Source of the DNA: JAVBLQ01 sp031553435
Lineage (GTDB): Bacteria > Bacteroidota > Bacteroidia > Bacteroidales > Azobacteroidaceae
Direction of reading: 5' to 3'
DNA length: 35,331 nucleotides
NCBI GenBank assembly: GCA_031553435.1
Contig: JAVBLQ010000092.1
Coordinates: 1 to 35,331 of the forward strand
Shown: positions 14,446 through 21,845 of the stretch, piece by piece
How positions within the stretch are numbered: the first letter of the stretch is position 1
How the letters are laid out: each line of letters opens with the position of its first letter
The notes under the pieces: generated by a model
Seen by the model: only the letters and a program-made list of their open reading frames with translations
Databases searched by the model: none
What the model was told of the DNA's origin: nothing
Made by a program: the position numbers and the translations under genes

Positions 14446-15177
14446 TCAATTGTCCATTAATAAAAACTTTGTTAAGTCATTTAATTTTATTTTCCCTTCG
14501 TATATTGCTTTTCCAAATATAACAGCGGGAATTCTCGCATTGTTCAGATTTTCAATATCTTCCATAGAACTGACTCCTCCGCTGGCAATCAGATAGGAAA
14601 CTGGATCCCGGACTAATATTTCTTTGTATAAATCAATAGATGGGCCTTTTAGCATTCCATCTTTATCTATATCGGTACAAATGATTTTGTTGATTCCTTT
14701 TTCCCTCCAGGATTTAATAAAAGAAAAAATATCCAGGTCAGTGGATTCCGTCCAACCTTGTACAGCGATTTTTTCGTCCCGGCAATCGGCTCCAAGAATG
14801 ATTTTGTCTGGTCCGAATATGTTGATCCATTGTTCGAAAACTGTGGGATTTTTTACGGCAATACTTCCTCCGGTTATCATTTCGGCTCCATTTTCAAAGG
14901 CAATTTCGAGATCCATGCCGGATTTTAATCCGCCTCCGAAATCGATAATTAATGAAGTTTTGGAAGCTATTTTTTCCAATACCTTATAGTTGACGATTCT
15001 CTGGGCTTTAGCGCCGTCTAAATCAACTAAATGAAGTCTTTTGATGCCGTGTGCTTCGAACATTTTGGCAACTTCAAGGGGATCTTCATTATAGACTGTT
15101 TTTTGATTATAATCTCCCTGGGATAAACGGACACATTTTCCTTCGATAATATCGATGGCCGGAATTATTTCAATCAT
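14446..15177 (-). CDS. hisA: ProFAR isomerase
   Basis: 243 residues. The (beta-alpha)8 barrel isomerase opens ProFAR to PRFAR. D9 (IPAIDIIEGKCVRL) and D131 (LGADCRDEK) are the catalytic pair; FGGGL and ASGGVSS are the phosphate-binding loops. Its ATG overlaps the end of the upstream DUF4870 gene by 8 nt (the ATGATTGA overlap), so translation of the two is probably coupled. Confidence 0.97.
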   Translation of the reverse strand: MIEIIPAIDIIEGKCVRLSQGDYNQKTVYNEDPLEVAKMFEAHGIKRLHLVDLDGAKAQRIVNYKVLEKIASKTSLIIDFGGGLKSGMDLEIAFENGAEMITGGSIAVKNPTVFEQWINIFGPDKIILGADCRDEKIAVQGWTESTDLDIFSFIKSWREKGINKIICTDIDKDGMLKGPSIDLYKEILVRDPVSYLIASGGVSSMEDIENLNNARIPAVIFGKAIYEGKIKLNDLTKFLLMDN

Positions 15178-15535
15178 TGTTTATATGGAAAAAATTAATA
15201 GACATCGGATATCGCCAAAACTCATTATTGGCAGCTTTTACAGTAGCCATGATAATGAAGATTAATTCTATTAATGCCAGTATACCCAGAAAAACGAAAC
15301 CAATCAATATGAAACAAAATGGTATACATGCAACCATATAAATAAGCATGCTGATCATGAAATTCAAAATATTCTTACCATGTTTATCTATATTTTTGTT
15401 GTCATTTTTAAATACCCACATCAGGACGGGAATTATAAATCCAAGTCCGGCAGACACGAAACCTGCCAGTTGTGATAAGTGCATTACAGCAATGTATGAA
15501 TTATCATTTGTTCCGGAATTTTCATATGTATCCAT
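15170..15535 (-). CDS. DUF4870 (Tic20-like) small membrane protein
   Basis: 121 residues. Three or four hydrophobic segments are present: about 21-42 (SQLAGFVSAGLGFIIPVLMW), 58-75 and 77-97. The HLSQLAGF..GFIIPVLMWVFK..KNIDKHGKNILNF pattern is that of the DUF4870/Tic20-like family, found in many bacteria without an assigned role. It lies between hisH and hisA, 3 nt after hisH and overlapping hisA by 8 nt. Its place inside a histidine operon is odd and may reflect only convenient co-expression. Confidence 0.85.
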   Translation of the reverse strand: MDTYENSGTNDNSYIAVMHLSQLAGFVSAGLGFIIPVLMWVFKNDNKNIDKHGKNILNFMISMLIYMVACIPFCFILIGFVFLGILALIELIFIIMATVKAANNEFWRYPMSINFFHINND

Positions 15536-15538
15536 ATG

Positions 15539-16129
15539 CTAAATGTTTAAGAAATTCTGTAATATTTTTTCCCCGGCATCTCCGCTTTTTTCAGGATGAA
15601 ACTGCGTTGCATAAAAATTATCTTTATGCATGGCGGCGCTGAAGGGTTGAATGTAATCTGTGGTAGCAACTGTATGTTGATTGACAGGCACATAATAGCT
15701 ATGAACAAAATATACAAAATTATTTTCCATTGTTTCGGAAAATAAAGGATCTTTTAAATTGTATATATTATTCCATCCCATATGGGGAATTTTATCGCTG
15801 TGTATTTGGGAATGAAATTTCAGAACTTCCGTATCAAAAATATTCAGGCATTCCGTATTATTTTCTTCCGAATGTTTACACATTAATTGCATACCGATGC
15901 AAATTCCCAATACAGGTTGCTTCAAATCTTTTATTAATGTGTCGAGTTGAAGTTCCCGAAGATATCTCATAGTGGTTTGAGCTTCGCCTTGCCCCGGAAA
16001 TATTACTTTATCTGAATTTTTGATGACTTCTTTATCTGCAGAAATATTAGCATTAACACCTAAACGTTTCAACGCATAGTCAACAGAATATATGTTTCCT
16101 GCATTGTATTTTATAATGGTTACTTGCAT
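15539..16129 (-). CDS. hisH: imidazole glycerol phosphate synthase, glutaminase subunit
   Basis: 196 residues from the ATG at 16129 (MQVTIIKYNAGNIYSV). An in-frame extension up to 16213 runs through the leader hairpin and is not plausible coding sequence. The class-I amidotransferase triad is C77 (LGICIGMQLM), H178 and E180 (TQFHPEKSG). It releases ammonia from glutamine for HisF. It is the first gene of the his-lys array; the leader in front of it carries a terminator-like hairpin. Confidence 0.96.
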   Translation of the reverse strand: MQVTIIKYNAGNIYSVDYALKRLGVNANISADKEVIKNSDKVIFPGQGEAQTTMRYLRELQLDTLIKDLKQPVLGICIGMQLMCKHSEENNTECLNIFDTEVLKFHSQIHSDKIPHMGWNNIYNLKDPLFSETMENNFVYFVHSYYVPVNQHTVATTDYIQPFSAAMHKDNFYATQFHPEKSGDAGEKILQNFLNI

Positions 16130-16171
16130 TTGCAAAATTTTAAGAAGACACAAAAGTAGAAAAAAATACAG

Positions 16172-16210
16172 AAAAAAAAAAGTAGAAGGAACCTCACGGT
16201 CACTTCTACT
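16172..16210 (-). terminator. terminator-like hairpin in the his leader (candidate attenuator)
   Basis: On the minus strand AGTAGAAG pairs perfectly with CTTCTACT (8 bp). The stem continues with ACC/GGT closed by the loop GTGA (a GNRA-type tetraloop), and at least nine T follow (16180-16172). It lies 43 nt before hisH and downstream of a good promoter. There is no upstream gene on this strand for it to terminate. Confidence 0.75.
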
Positions 16211-16216
16211 CAACTA

Positions 16217-16270
16217 CTAACCCTTAATCTTTAACATTAAAATCTTACATCTTAGCAAAATTTTAATCAT
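16217..16270 (-). CDS. possible 17-residue leader peptide
   Basis: An ATG at 16270 opens a frame of 17 codons rich in Ile, Leu and Lys (MIKILLRCKILMLKIKG). It ends in two consecutive TAG codons, a few nucleotides before the terminator-like hairpin. The position fits a leader peptide, but there are no histidine codons and the ATG lies almost at the predicted transcript start, so translation is doubtful. Confidence 0.2.
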   Translation of the reverse strand: MIKILLRCKILMLKIKG

Positions 16271-16277
16271 TGCGGTG

Positions 16278-16309
16278 CAAAATTATAATTATTTCTACAA
16301 ATAACCAAA
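16278..16309 (-). promoter_or_regulatory. Bacteroidetes-type promoter of the his operon
   Basis: On the minus strand TTTG (16309-16306), a 20-nt spacer, then TAATTTTG (16285-16278) match the -33/-7 consensus exactly. The transcript would start near 16272, giving a leader of about 140 nt before hisH. A second -7-like TACTTTTG (16158-16151) lies after the hairpin, without a -33 element. Confidence 0.7.
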
Positions 16310-16337
16310 AACTTAGAGGAAAATAAAATATAATATT

Positions 16338-16345
16338 TAAATTTG
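16338..16345 (+). promoter_or_regulatory. weak candidate -7 element for the DUF4861 gene
   Basis: TAAATTTG on the plus strand, 142 nt before the start at 16488. No -33 element was seen. If used, the transcript leader would contain the heptad-unit hairpin at 16365-16460. Confidence 0.3.
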
Positions 16346-16364
16346 TAGCTTAATTTAACTAATA

Positions 16365-16460
16365 ATTTTACGTTTTATGCTTTGCATTATATATTTTACG
16401 TTTCCACCATCTTTAAATATGCGTAATCCAAGCTAAATTATATAACTTAAAGCATAAAAT
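16365..16460. repeat. heptad-unit inverted repeat, diverged copy
   Basis: Units ATTTTAC, GTTTTAT, GCTTTGC, ATTATAT, ATTTTAC, GTTTCCA (16365-16406) are followed after a different centre by ATATAAC, TTAAAGC, ATAAAAT (16440-16460), again in 7-bp steps and inverted. The core differs from copies A and B. It lies between the divergent his operon and the DUF4861 gene. Confidence 0.6.
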
Positions 16461-16487
16461 TTATAATAGAAAAATAAATATTAATGT

Positions 16488-17627
16488 ATGAAAAATTTGT
16501 TTTTATTAATTACAGTAACTCTTTTTTTATTTGCATGTTCGAAAGAAACTGTCAAAATTGAAGTCTCAAATGATTCTTCTATTGATAGAAGTGAAGAAAT
16601 GGTAACAGTTTCCTGGGAATCATTAAACGGTAAAATCTTAAATGCTAAAAAAATTGTTGTTCAGGATGAGTCGGGGAAGCAGGTTCCTTATCAATTGATT
16701 TATAAAAAAGGAGATACCGAATCTGTTGGGTCCATTATATTTCCTGTAACTCTGACTGCAGGGGAAAAAGCTGTTTTTTCTATTTCTGAAGGAGAACCGG
16801 GAGAATTTACTCCGCGAACATATGCTCGTTATGTCCCTGAAAGAAAAGATGACTTTGCCTGGGAAAATGACAAAATAGCGTTTCGTATGTATGGCCCCGC
16901 TTTAGCCGCAGAAAATCCGAGTAATGGGGTTGATGTCTGGTTAAAAAGAACCAGTGATCTGATTGTTGACAAATTTTACAAGGATGAATTGGAAAACAGT
17001 ATTTCATATCATATAGATCATGGACAAGGCCTGGATTGTTATAAAGTCGGTCATACTTTGGGTGCCGGAGGAATAGCGCCTTATTTCAAAGACTCAGCAT
17101 GGGTTGGAAATCATTATAGTTCATATGAATTTATTGAAAATGGCCCATTACGTTCCACATTCCAATTAGCATATGATACCGTTAAGGTTGATGGTAAAAC
17201 TTTGAAAGCAAAAATTCTTATCTCATTGGATGCCGGATCTCAATTAAATAAGGCTGTGGTTACTTACGAGGGAGATGCAGAAGTCCCTCAGGTTGCAGCC
17301 GGTATATTTTTACATAAAGTGTTCGGGAATATTAAAACGGATAAGGAAGCCGGTTACATTGCTTATGCCGAAGATGCTGTTTCGGATGCAGGAGTTCCTT
17401 CCGGAAGAAACTATATAGCAGTTGTTTTCCCACAGGCGATAAAAAATACCCGTCAACAAAACGAAAATTTACTTGCTATTGCAGATTATACTAAAAGTTC
17501 AGAATTTACATATTATTTTGGCGCCGGTTGGAGTAAATGGGGATTTGAAACAGATGAAGATTGGTTCAACTATGTTGCTGATTTTACTCAAAGGCTGCAT
17601 GCTCCGCTTGGTGTAAAAGTACAATAG
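16488..17627 (+). CDS. DUF4861-family lipoprotein
   Basis: 379 residues. A lipoprotein signal peptide ends in the lipobox LFAC at about residues 14-17, with SKE after the cysteine, so it should be lipid-anchored in the envelope. The rest matches what I know of the DUF4861 family (RYVPERKDDFAWENDKIAFRMYGPAL, then conserved YHIDHGQGLDCYKVG and GAGWSKWGFET at the end). Members are often found in Bacteroidetes loci for uronic-acid polysaccharides; the activity is not known to me. It stands alone here, about 4 kb from the GH43-GH10 gene and in the same window as two pectate lyases, so a role in pectin use is an inference. Confidence 0.75.
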   Translation: MKNLFLLITVTLFLFACSKETVKIEVSNDSSIDRSEEMVTVSWESLNGKILNAKKIVVQDESGKQVPYQLIYKKGDTESVGSIIFPVTLTAGEKAVFSISEGEPGEFTPRTYARYVPERKDDFAWENDKIAFRMYGPALAAENPSNGVDVWLKRTSDLIVDKFYKDELENSISYHIDHGQGLDCYKVGHTLGAGGIAPYFKDSAWVGNHYSSYEFIENGPLRSTFQLAYDTVKVDGKTLKAKILISLDAGSQLNKAVVTYEGDAEVPQVAAGIFLHKVFGNIKTDKEAGYIAYAEDAVSDAGVPSGRNYIAVVFPQAIKNTRQQNENLLAIADYTKSSEFTYYFGAGWSKWGFETDEDWFNYVADFTQRLHAPLGVKVQ

Positions 17628-17653
17628 TATTTGGCAAAAGGTAAAGGGCAAAA

Positions 17654-17710
17654 GAGGGAGCTTTCAGTAGTTTGGTTTTCAAGAAAATACCTACTACTCC
17701 AAGCTCCCTC
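17654..17710. terminator. stem-loop after the DUF4861 gene
   Basis: GAGGGAGCTT (17654-17663) and AAGCTCCCTC (17701-17710) form a perfect 10-bp stem. AGTAGT (17666-17671) can pair with ACTACT (17693-17698) inside. No T-run follows on either strand, so it is a stable stem-loop that may end or protect the transcript. The rest of 17628-17877 shows nothing else recognisable. Confidence 0.45.
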
Positions 17711-17877
17711 CAAGTTATGTACTTAAACTACACACATAAGGACTGATTCATAAATAGATCATCAACATTATCAATTCGTTTAATATTGAAAATCAACAAA
17801 TTAAAAATTCATTTGGCAATCCTTTTGTCAGAGAATGACCACAATCATAAGTCGTAAATCGGAATGGATCGTTTATA

Positions 17878-20061
17878 TTATCTGATAAACAACAACTCTC
17901 GATATTTCGGCAAAGGCCACATCTCATCATCTACTATCAATTCAAGTTTATCAATGTGTTTGCGGATTTCGGCCAGAAACGGAAGTACCTGATCATGATA
18001 AGCAATAGCTTTTTCACGTCCATCTTCAACCTTGTTAGCAATTTTTCTTGCTTCGATCATTTCGGATGTTTTTGATCGGATTGCAGATAAATGTTCTTTT
18101 ATTTCCTGAATCAAAGATTCCATTTCTTCGTTTTTATCATCTGAAGATGAAAATAATTGTTTATATTTCAACAAATTATCCATTAACAGTGTTTGATAAC
18201 GAATACCTACGGGAATGATATGATTCATTGCCAGGTCGCCCAATACACGGGATTCGATCTGTATCTTTTTCGTATAAATTTCCCATTTGACTTCATTACG
18301 GGCGTGTAATTCTACTTCATTGAAGACATCTGTTTCTGTAAACATTTTCACAGATTCAGGCGTAGTGTATGAATCATAGATTAACGGAACTTTGGTTTCA
18401 CAATCCAAACCGCGTTGTGCGGCTTCTTTTTTCCACTCTTCACTATAGCCGTTTCCATCAAAACGAATGGGTTTGGATATTTTTATGTATGAACGCATTA
18501 CATCAAAAAGTGCTTCTTCTTTCGACTTACCTTTCTTGATCAACGCATCCACATCATTTTTAAATTGTTTCAATTGATAAGCAACAGCCGTATTCAATGC
18601 AATGATGGCAGACGCACAATTGGCAGATGCTCCCACTGCGCGAAACTCAAAACGGTTCCCTGTAAATGCAAACGGAGAAGTCCGGTTCCGGTCTGTATTA
18701 TCAATCAGGAGTTCAGGTATTTGTCCGACTCCCAATTTCATTTTTTTCTTGCTGTCAACCATAACCGCATCCTTATCCGAACTATTTTCAAATTTGTCAA
18801 GGATATCACTGATCTGGGTTCCCAAAAATGAAGAAATAATAGCAGGAGGAGCTTCCATAGCACCCAACCGGTGTGCATTGGTTGCTGAAGAAATACTGGC
18901 TTTCAGCAATCCGTTATTCTTATAAACCGCCATTAAAATATTGGTTATAAAACAAATAAACCTCAGGTTTTCAGTTTGGTCTTTTCCCGGAGAAAGTAAG
19001 TTGATTCCCGTATTTGAGGCAAACGACCAATTGCAGTGTTTTCCCGAACCATTGATTCCCTTATAAGGTTTTTCGTGCAGAAGTACATGAAATTTATGTT
19101 TGCGAGCCACTTTTTTCATCACTGACATCAACAATAAATTATGATCAACAGCCAGATTGGCTTCTTCATAAATCGGAGCCAATTCGTATTGACTGGGAGC
19201 TGCTTCATTGTGCCGTGTTTTAACCGGAATTCCCAAACGATAAGATTCATATTCCAGATCTTTCATGTAAGCCTGCACACGGGGTTGTATCGAGCCAAAA
19301 TAATGATCTTCCAATTGTTGGTTTTTGGCGGATTCGTGTCCCATCAAAGTTCTTTTTGTAAGTGCAAGGTCCGGGCGGGCCTGATATAAAGCATCATCAA
19401 CCAGAAAATATTCCTGTTCCCAACCCAGAAAAGTATTTACTTTCTGTACATCCGGATTGAAATAGCGACAGACATCCGTCGCCGCTTTATTTAGTGCATG
19501 TATTGCTCTCAGCAAAGGAGTTTTATAATCCAACGCTTCTCCTGTATATGAAATAAAAACAGTTGGAATACACAACGTTTTATCAACGATAAAAGCCGGG
19601 GAAGAAGGATCCCATGCAGAATATCCCCTGGCTTCAAAAGTATTTCTGAGACCACCGCTCGGGAAACTGGAAGCATCGGGTTCCTGCTGTGCAAGCAGTT
19701 TTCCGCTCAATTCTTCAATCAAACCTCCATTTCCGTCAAACTCAACAAATGCATCGTGTTTTTCGGCAGTACCGTCAGTCAACGGATGAAACCAATGGGT
19801 ATAATGGGTAGCGCCTTTTTCCATCGCCCACATGCGTAAACCTGCAGCAACATGCTCAGCAACAGAACGATCTAATGTAGTGCCTTTGTCTATGGCATCA
19901 CTGATCAATTTAAATGTTTCCTTGGAAAGATGTTTTCTCATAGCATCTCTGTTAAAAACATCAATTCCGAAATATTCAGAAGTTTTAACTTCCGGCAAAA
20001 CAGCCTCTACAGGAACCCTGTTCAGCGCTTTTTCTACTGCATCGAATCGCAATTTGGACAT
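17878..20061 (-). CDS. glnN: glutamine synthetase type III
   Basis: 727 residues from the ATG at 20061 (MSKLRFDAVEKAL). This is the family's usual length; an in-frame start 12 codons upstream lies over the predicted promoter. It makes glutamine from glutamate, ammonia and ATP. Type III signatures: NEAAPSQYELAPIYEEANLA, KPYKGINGSGKHCNWS (ammonia/ATP site) and NRTSPFAFTGNRFEFRA. GSIII forms double-ringed dodecamers and is the main glutamine synthetase of many Bacteroidales. It is monocistronic and divergent from an ECF sigma gene. Confidence 0.96.
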   Translation of the reverse strand: MSKLRFDAVEKALNRVPVEAVLPEVKTSEYFGIDVFNRDAMRKHLSKETFKLISDAIDKGTTLDRSVAEHVAAGLRMWAMEKGATHYTHWFHPLTDGTAEKHDAFVEFDGNGGLIEELSGKLLAQQEPDASSFPSGGLRNTFEARGYSAWDPSSPAFIVDKTLCIPTVFISYTGEALDYKTPLLRAIHALNKAATDVCRYFNPDVQKVNTFLGWEQEYFLVDDALYQARPDLALTKRTLMGHESAKNQQLEDHYFGSIQPRVQAYMKDLEYESYRLGIPVKTRHNEAAPSQYELAPIYEEANLAVDHNLLLMSVMKKVARKHKFHVLLHEKPYKGINGSGKHCNWSFASNTGINLLSPGKDQTENLRFICFITNILMAVYKNNGLLKASISSATNAHRLGAMEAPPAIISSFLGTQISDILDKFENSSDKDAVMVDSKKKMKLGVGQIPELLIDNTDRNRTSPFAFTGNRFEFRAVGASANCASAIIALNTAVAYQLKQFKNDVDALIKKGKSKEEALFDVMRSYIKISKPIRFDGNGYSEEWKKEAAQRGLDCETKVPLIYDSYTTPESVKMFTETDVFNEVELHARNEVKWEIYTKKIQIESRVLGDLAMNHIIPVGIRYQTLLMDNLLKYKQLFSSSDDKNEEMESLIQEIKEHLSAIRSKTSEMIEARKIANKVEDGREKAIAYHDQVLPFLAEIRKHIDKLELIVDDEMWPLPKYRELLFIR

Positions 20062-20094
20062 AAACTGTGAATATATTTTTAAGATTAGAAACGA

Positions 20095-20102
20095 CAAATT
20101 TA
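20095..20102 (-). promoter_or_regulatory. candidate -7 promoter element for glnN
   Basis: On the minus strand TAAATTTG, 33 nt before the glnN start at 20061. It matches TAnnTTTG; no -33 TTTG. It supports the shorter start. Confidence 0.45.
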
Positions 20103-20122
20103 CAGAATAAAGTTTTTTCTTT

Positions 20123-20130
20123 TACTTTTG
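20123..20130 (+). promoter_or_regulatory. candidate -7 promoter element for the ECF sigma gene
   Basis: TACTTTTG, 45 nt before the ATG at 20176. It overlaps a TTG at 20128 that could otherwise be taken as start, so it argues for the ATG at 20176. No -33 TTTG. Confidence 0.45.
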
Positions 20131-20175
20131 TCCAGATATTTTTTTAATTCATATAGATTCACGGTGCTAGATATT

Positions 20176-20721
20176 ATGTATAAAGAAGATGAAATTGTAA
20201 ACCTGCTTCGTGACCCTGCAAGACAGAGGGAAGCATTTTCCCATGTTGTTTCTTACTATGGAGAAAAATTGTATTGGCAAATCCGGAAAATGGTGCTGGA
20301 TCACGAAGACGCGAATGACATTTTACAAAATACTTTTATCAAGGCATGGATGAACATTAATTTTTTCAGGGGAGATGCCAAACTTTCCACATGGTTGTAC
20401 AAAATAGCAACCAACGAATGTATTACTTTTTTAAATAATCAACGCCTGAAAAATAATATTTCCATTGATAATGAAGATGTTTTTTTAATCAATAAACTCG
20501 AAAGTGATATTTATTTTGATGGAGATGAAGTTCAATTCAAACTTCAACAAGCCATATTAAAATTACCAGAAAAACAACGTTTGGTCTTTAATATGAGATA
20601 TTATGATGAAATGCCTTATGAACAAATTTCCGAAATATTAGGAACTTCTGTCGGCGCACTCAAAGCATCCTACCACCATGCCGCAAAAAAAATCGAAGAC
20701 TTTTTAACAGAAAGTCATTAA
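20176..20721 (+). CDS. ECF-type RNA polymerase sigma factor
   Basis: 181 residues from the ATG at 20176. Region sigma-2 covers about 20-90 (HEDANDILQNTFIKAWMNIN, then LSTWLYKIATNECITFLNNQ). Region sigma-4 covers about 120-175 (LPEKQRLVFNMRYYDEMPYE, QISEILGTSVGALKASYHHA). There is no sigma-3, as expected for the ECF class. It probably directs its own group of envelope or stress genes. It is followed by a single-pass membrane protein and a Spy/CpxP-like protein, an arrangement that suggests anti-sigma control and an envelope-stress signal. Confidence 0.92.
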   Translation: MYKEDEIVNLLRDPARQREAFSHVVSYYGEKLYWQIRKMVLDHEDANDILQNTFIKAWMNINFFRGDAKLSTWLYKIATNECITFLNNQRLKNNISIDNEDVFLINKLESDIYFDGDEVQFKLQQAILKLPEKQRLVFNMRYYDEMPYEQISEILGTSVGALKASYHHAAKKIEDFLTESH

Positions 20722-20771
20722 ACCTTTTAATTCTTTGTTAGTCTAAAAAATCGTTGAAAGTTTAATTTATT

Positions 20772-20813
20772 GTTTAATGCTGAAAGTTTAATTTTTAATT
20801 TTCAACATTAAAC
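20772..20813. repeat. GTTTAATG-word inverted repeat after the sigma gene
   Basis: GTTTAATGCTGAAA (20772-20785) pairs with TTTCAACATTAAAC (20800-20813) with one mismatch. A direct repeat of GAAAGTTTAATTT (20756-20768, 20782-20794) overlaps it. It lies in the 112-nt gap before the membrane-protein gene. Confidence 0.6.
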
Positions 20814-20833
20814 CTTAAACACAAAAAAGAATT

Positions 20834-21211
20834 ATGGACAAGAAAGTTGATAAAATGGACAGGATTGCTCAAAAAAATCCGTTTCAAGTCCCCGAAGGAT
20901 ATTTTGAGAACCTGACGAATCAGATCATGGAACAACTGCCTGAACAACCATCCATTGAAGAGCCGAAAACAATCAATCTCTGGGAAAAAGCAAAACCTTG
21001 GGTTTATATGGCAGCAATGTTTGCCGGAATGGCGCTGATCTTCAAAGTATTTATTTCTCCGGTTGATCAGGCATCTTCAAAATTCGCACAAAACAGGGGG
21101 GAAAATAAGACCGAACGCATTATCGTTTCAGATGAAGAAATCGACGCTGCTTACGATTATTATGAAAATCAAGCTGCATTAATCACATATTACGAAGAAT
21201 CATATTATTGA
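20834..21211 (+). CDS. single-pass membrane protein, candidate anti-sigma factor
   Basis: 125 residues. A cytoplasmic-type N-terminal part of about 55 residues contains NPFQVPEGYFENLTNQIMEQ, a motif I know from small Bacteroidetes proteins next to ECF sigma genes. One membrane segment follows at about 57-73 (WVYMAAMFAGMALIFKVF), then an acidic, tyrosine-rich tail outside the membrane (DAAYDYYENQAALITYYEE). There is no zinc-binding anti-sigma motif. The position right after the sigma gene, and the topology, suggest that it holds the sigma factor at the membrane; that function is inferred. Confidence 0.75.
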   Translation: MDKKVDKMDRIAQKNPFQVPEGYFENLTNQIMEQLPEQPSIEEPKTINLWEKAKPWVYMAAMFAGMALIFKVFISPVDQASSKFAQNRGENKTERIIVSDEEIDAAYDYYENQAALITYYEESYY

Positions 21212-21223
21212 AAAAAGTATATT

Positions 21224-21751
21224 ATGAAGAAAAAAGTATCACTAGTTTTGGTTTTGAGCTTTTTAATGTCTATCATGACTTTTGCTCAACAAAATGATAA
21301 CAAAGGAGACAGAAGAAAATCCTTTGAGGAAATGAAAGCTAAAAGAGTAGCTTATATTACGGAAAAAGTCGGACTGACCCCTGCCGAGTCTGAAAAATTC
21401 TGGCCGGTCTACAATGAACTTCAGGAAAAGAAAATTACATTGAACCGCGAAGCCAGAAAAGAAATCAGGGAAAAAATGAAGTCGAAAGAAACATTGACGG
21501 AAGCCGATTACGAAAAACTGATCAACATCAATGTTGATATCGCTCTCAAAGAAGCTCAGTTAGACAAAGAATATCTTGAAAAATACAAGAAAATTCTCCC
21601 TGCTGAAAAAATCTACAAATTACAACGCGCCGATAAAGATTTTATCAAAGGTACTTTTGGTAAATACGGTGCCAAAGGAGTTCTTGGAAAAGACGGCAAG
21701 AAAGATGGAAAAGGTCCCAATGACAACAAAGGGAAAAAAGACGGTCAATGA
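21224..21751 (+). CDS. Spy/CpxP-like periplasmic protein
   Basis: 175 residues. The signal peptide is residues 1-21 (ending TFAQ). The mature part is helical and charged, with LTPAESEKFWPVYNELQEKK at about 50-70, the Bacteroidetes form of the LTxxQ motif of Spy/CpxP proteins, and a second helical pair to about 140. The tail is low-complexity Gly/Lys/Asp (KDGKKDGKGPNDNKGKKDG). Such proteins bind unfolded proteins or sense envelope stress. It starts 12 nt after the membrane protein, so the two are co-transcribed, and it is followed by a clear terminator. Confidence 0.82.
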   Translation: MKKKVSLVLVLSFLMSIMTFAQQNDNKGDRRKSFEEMKAKRVAYITEKVGLTPAESEKFWPVYNELQEKKITLNREARKEIREKMKSKETLTEADYEKLININVDIALKEAQLDKEYLEKYKKILPAEKIYKLQRADKDFIKGTFGKYGAKGVLGKDGKKDGKGPNDNKGKKDGQ

Positions 21752-21772
21752 TGATAGATAAAAAATGCTGGT

Positions 21773-21807
21773 AAAGGCTTCATCTTGTGTGAAGTCTTTA
21801 TTTTTTT
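21773..21807 (+). terminator. intrinsic terminator of the sigma operon
   Basis: AAAGGCTTCA (21773-21782) pairs with TGAAGTCTTT (21790-21799; one G-T pair) around a 7-nt loop, followed by A and seven T (21801-21807). Confidence 0.85.
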
Positions 21808-21845
21808 AAACAATATCTGAGTGAAATGTGACAAGGTGACAAAAG

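Noticed and set aside
16130..16213. N-terminal extension of hisH by 28 residues
   Set aside because: It would translate through the terminator-like hairpin and T-run from a TTG; HisH proteins begin at the MQVTIIKYNAGN segment.
20062..20097. Upstream start of glutamine synthetase
   Set aside because: The extra 12 residues are unlike the family, and the region overlaps the predicted -7 element.
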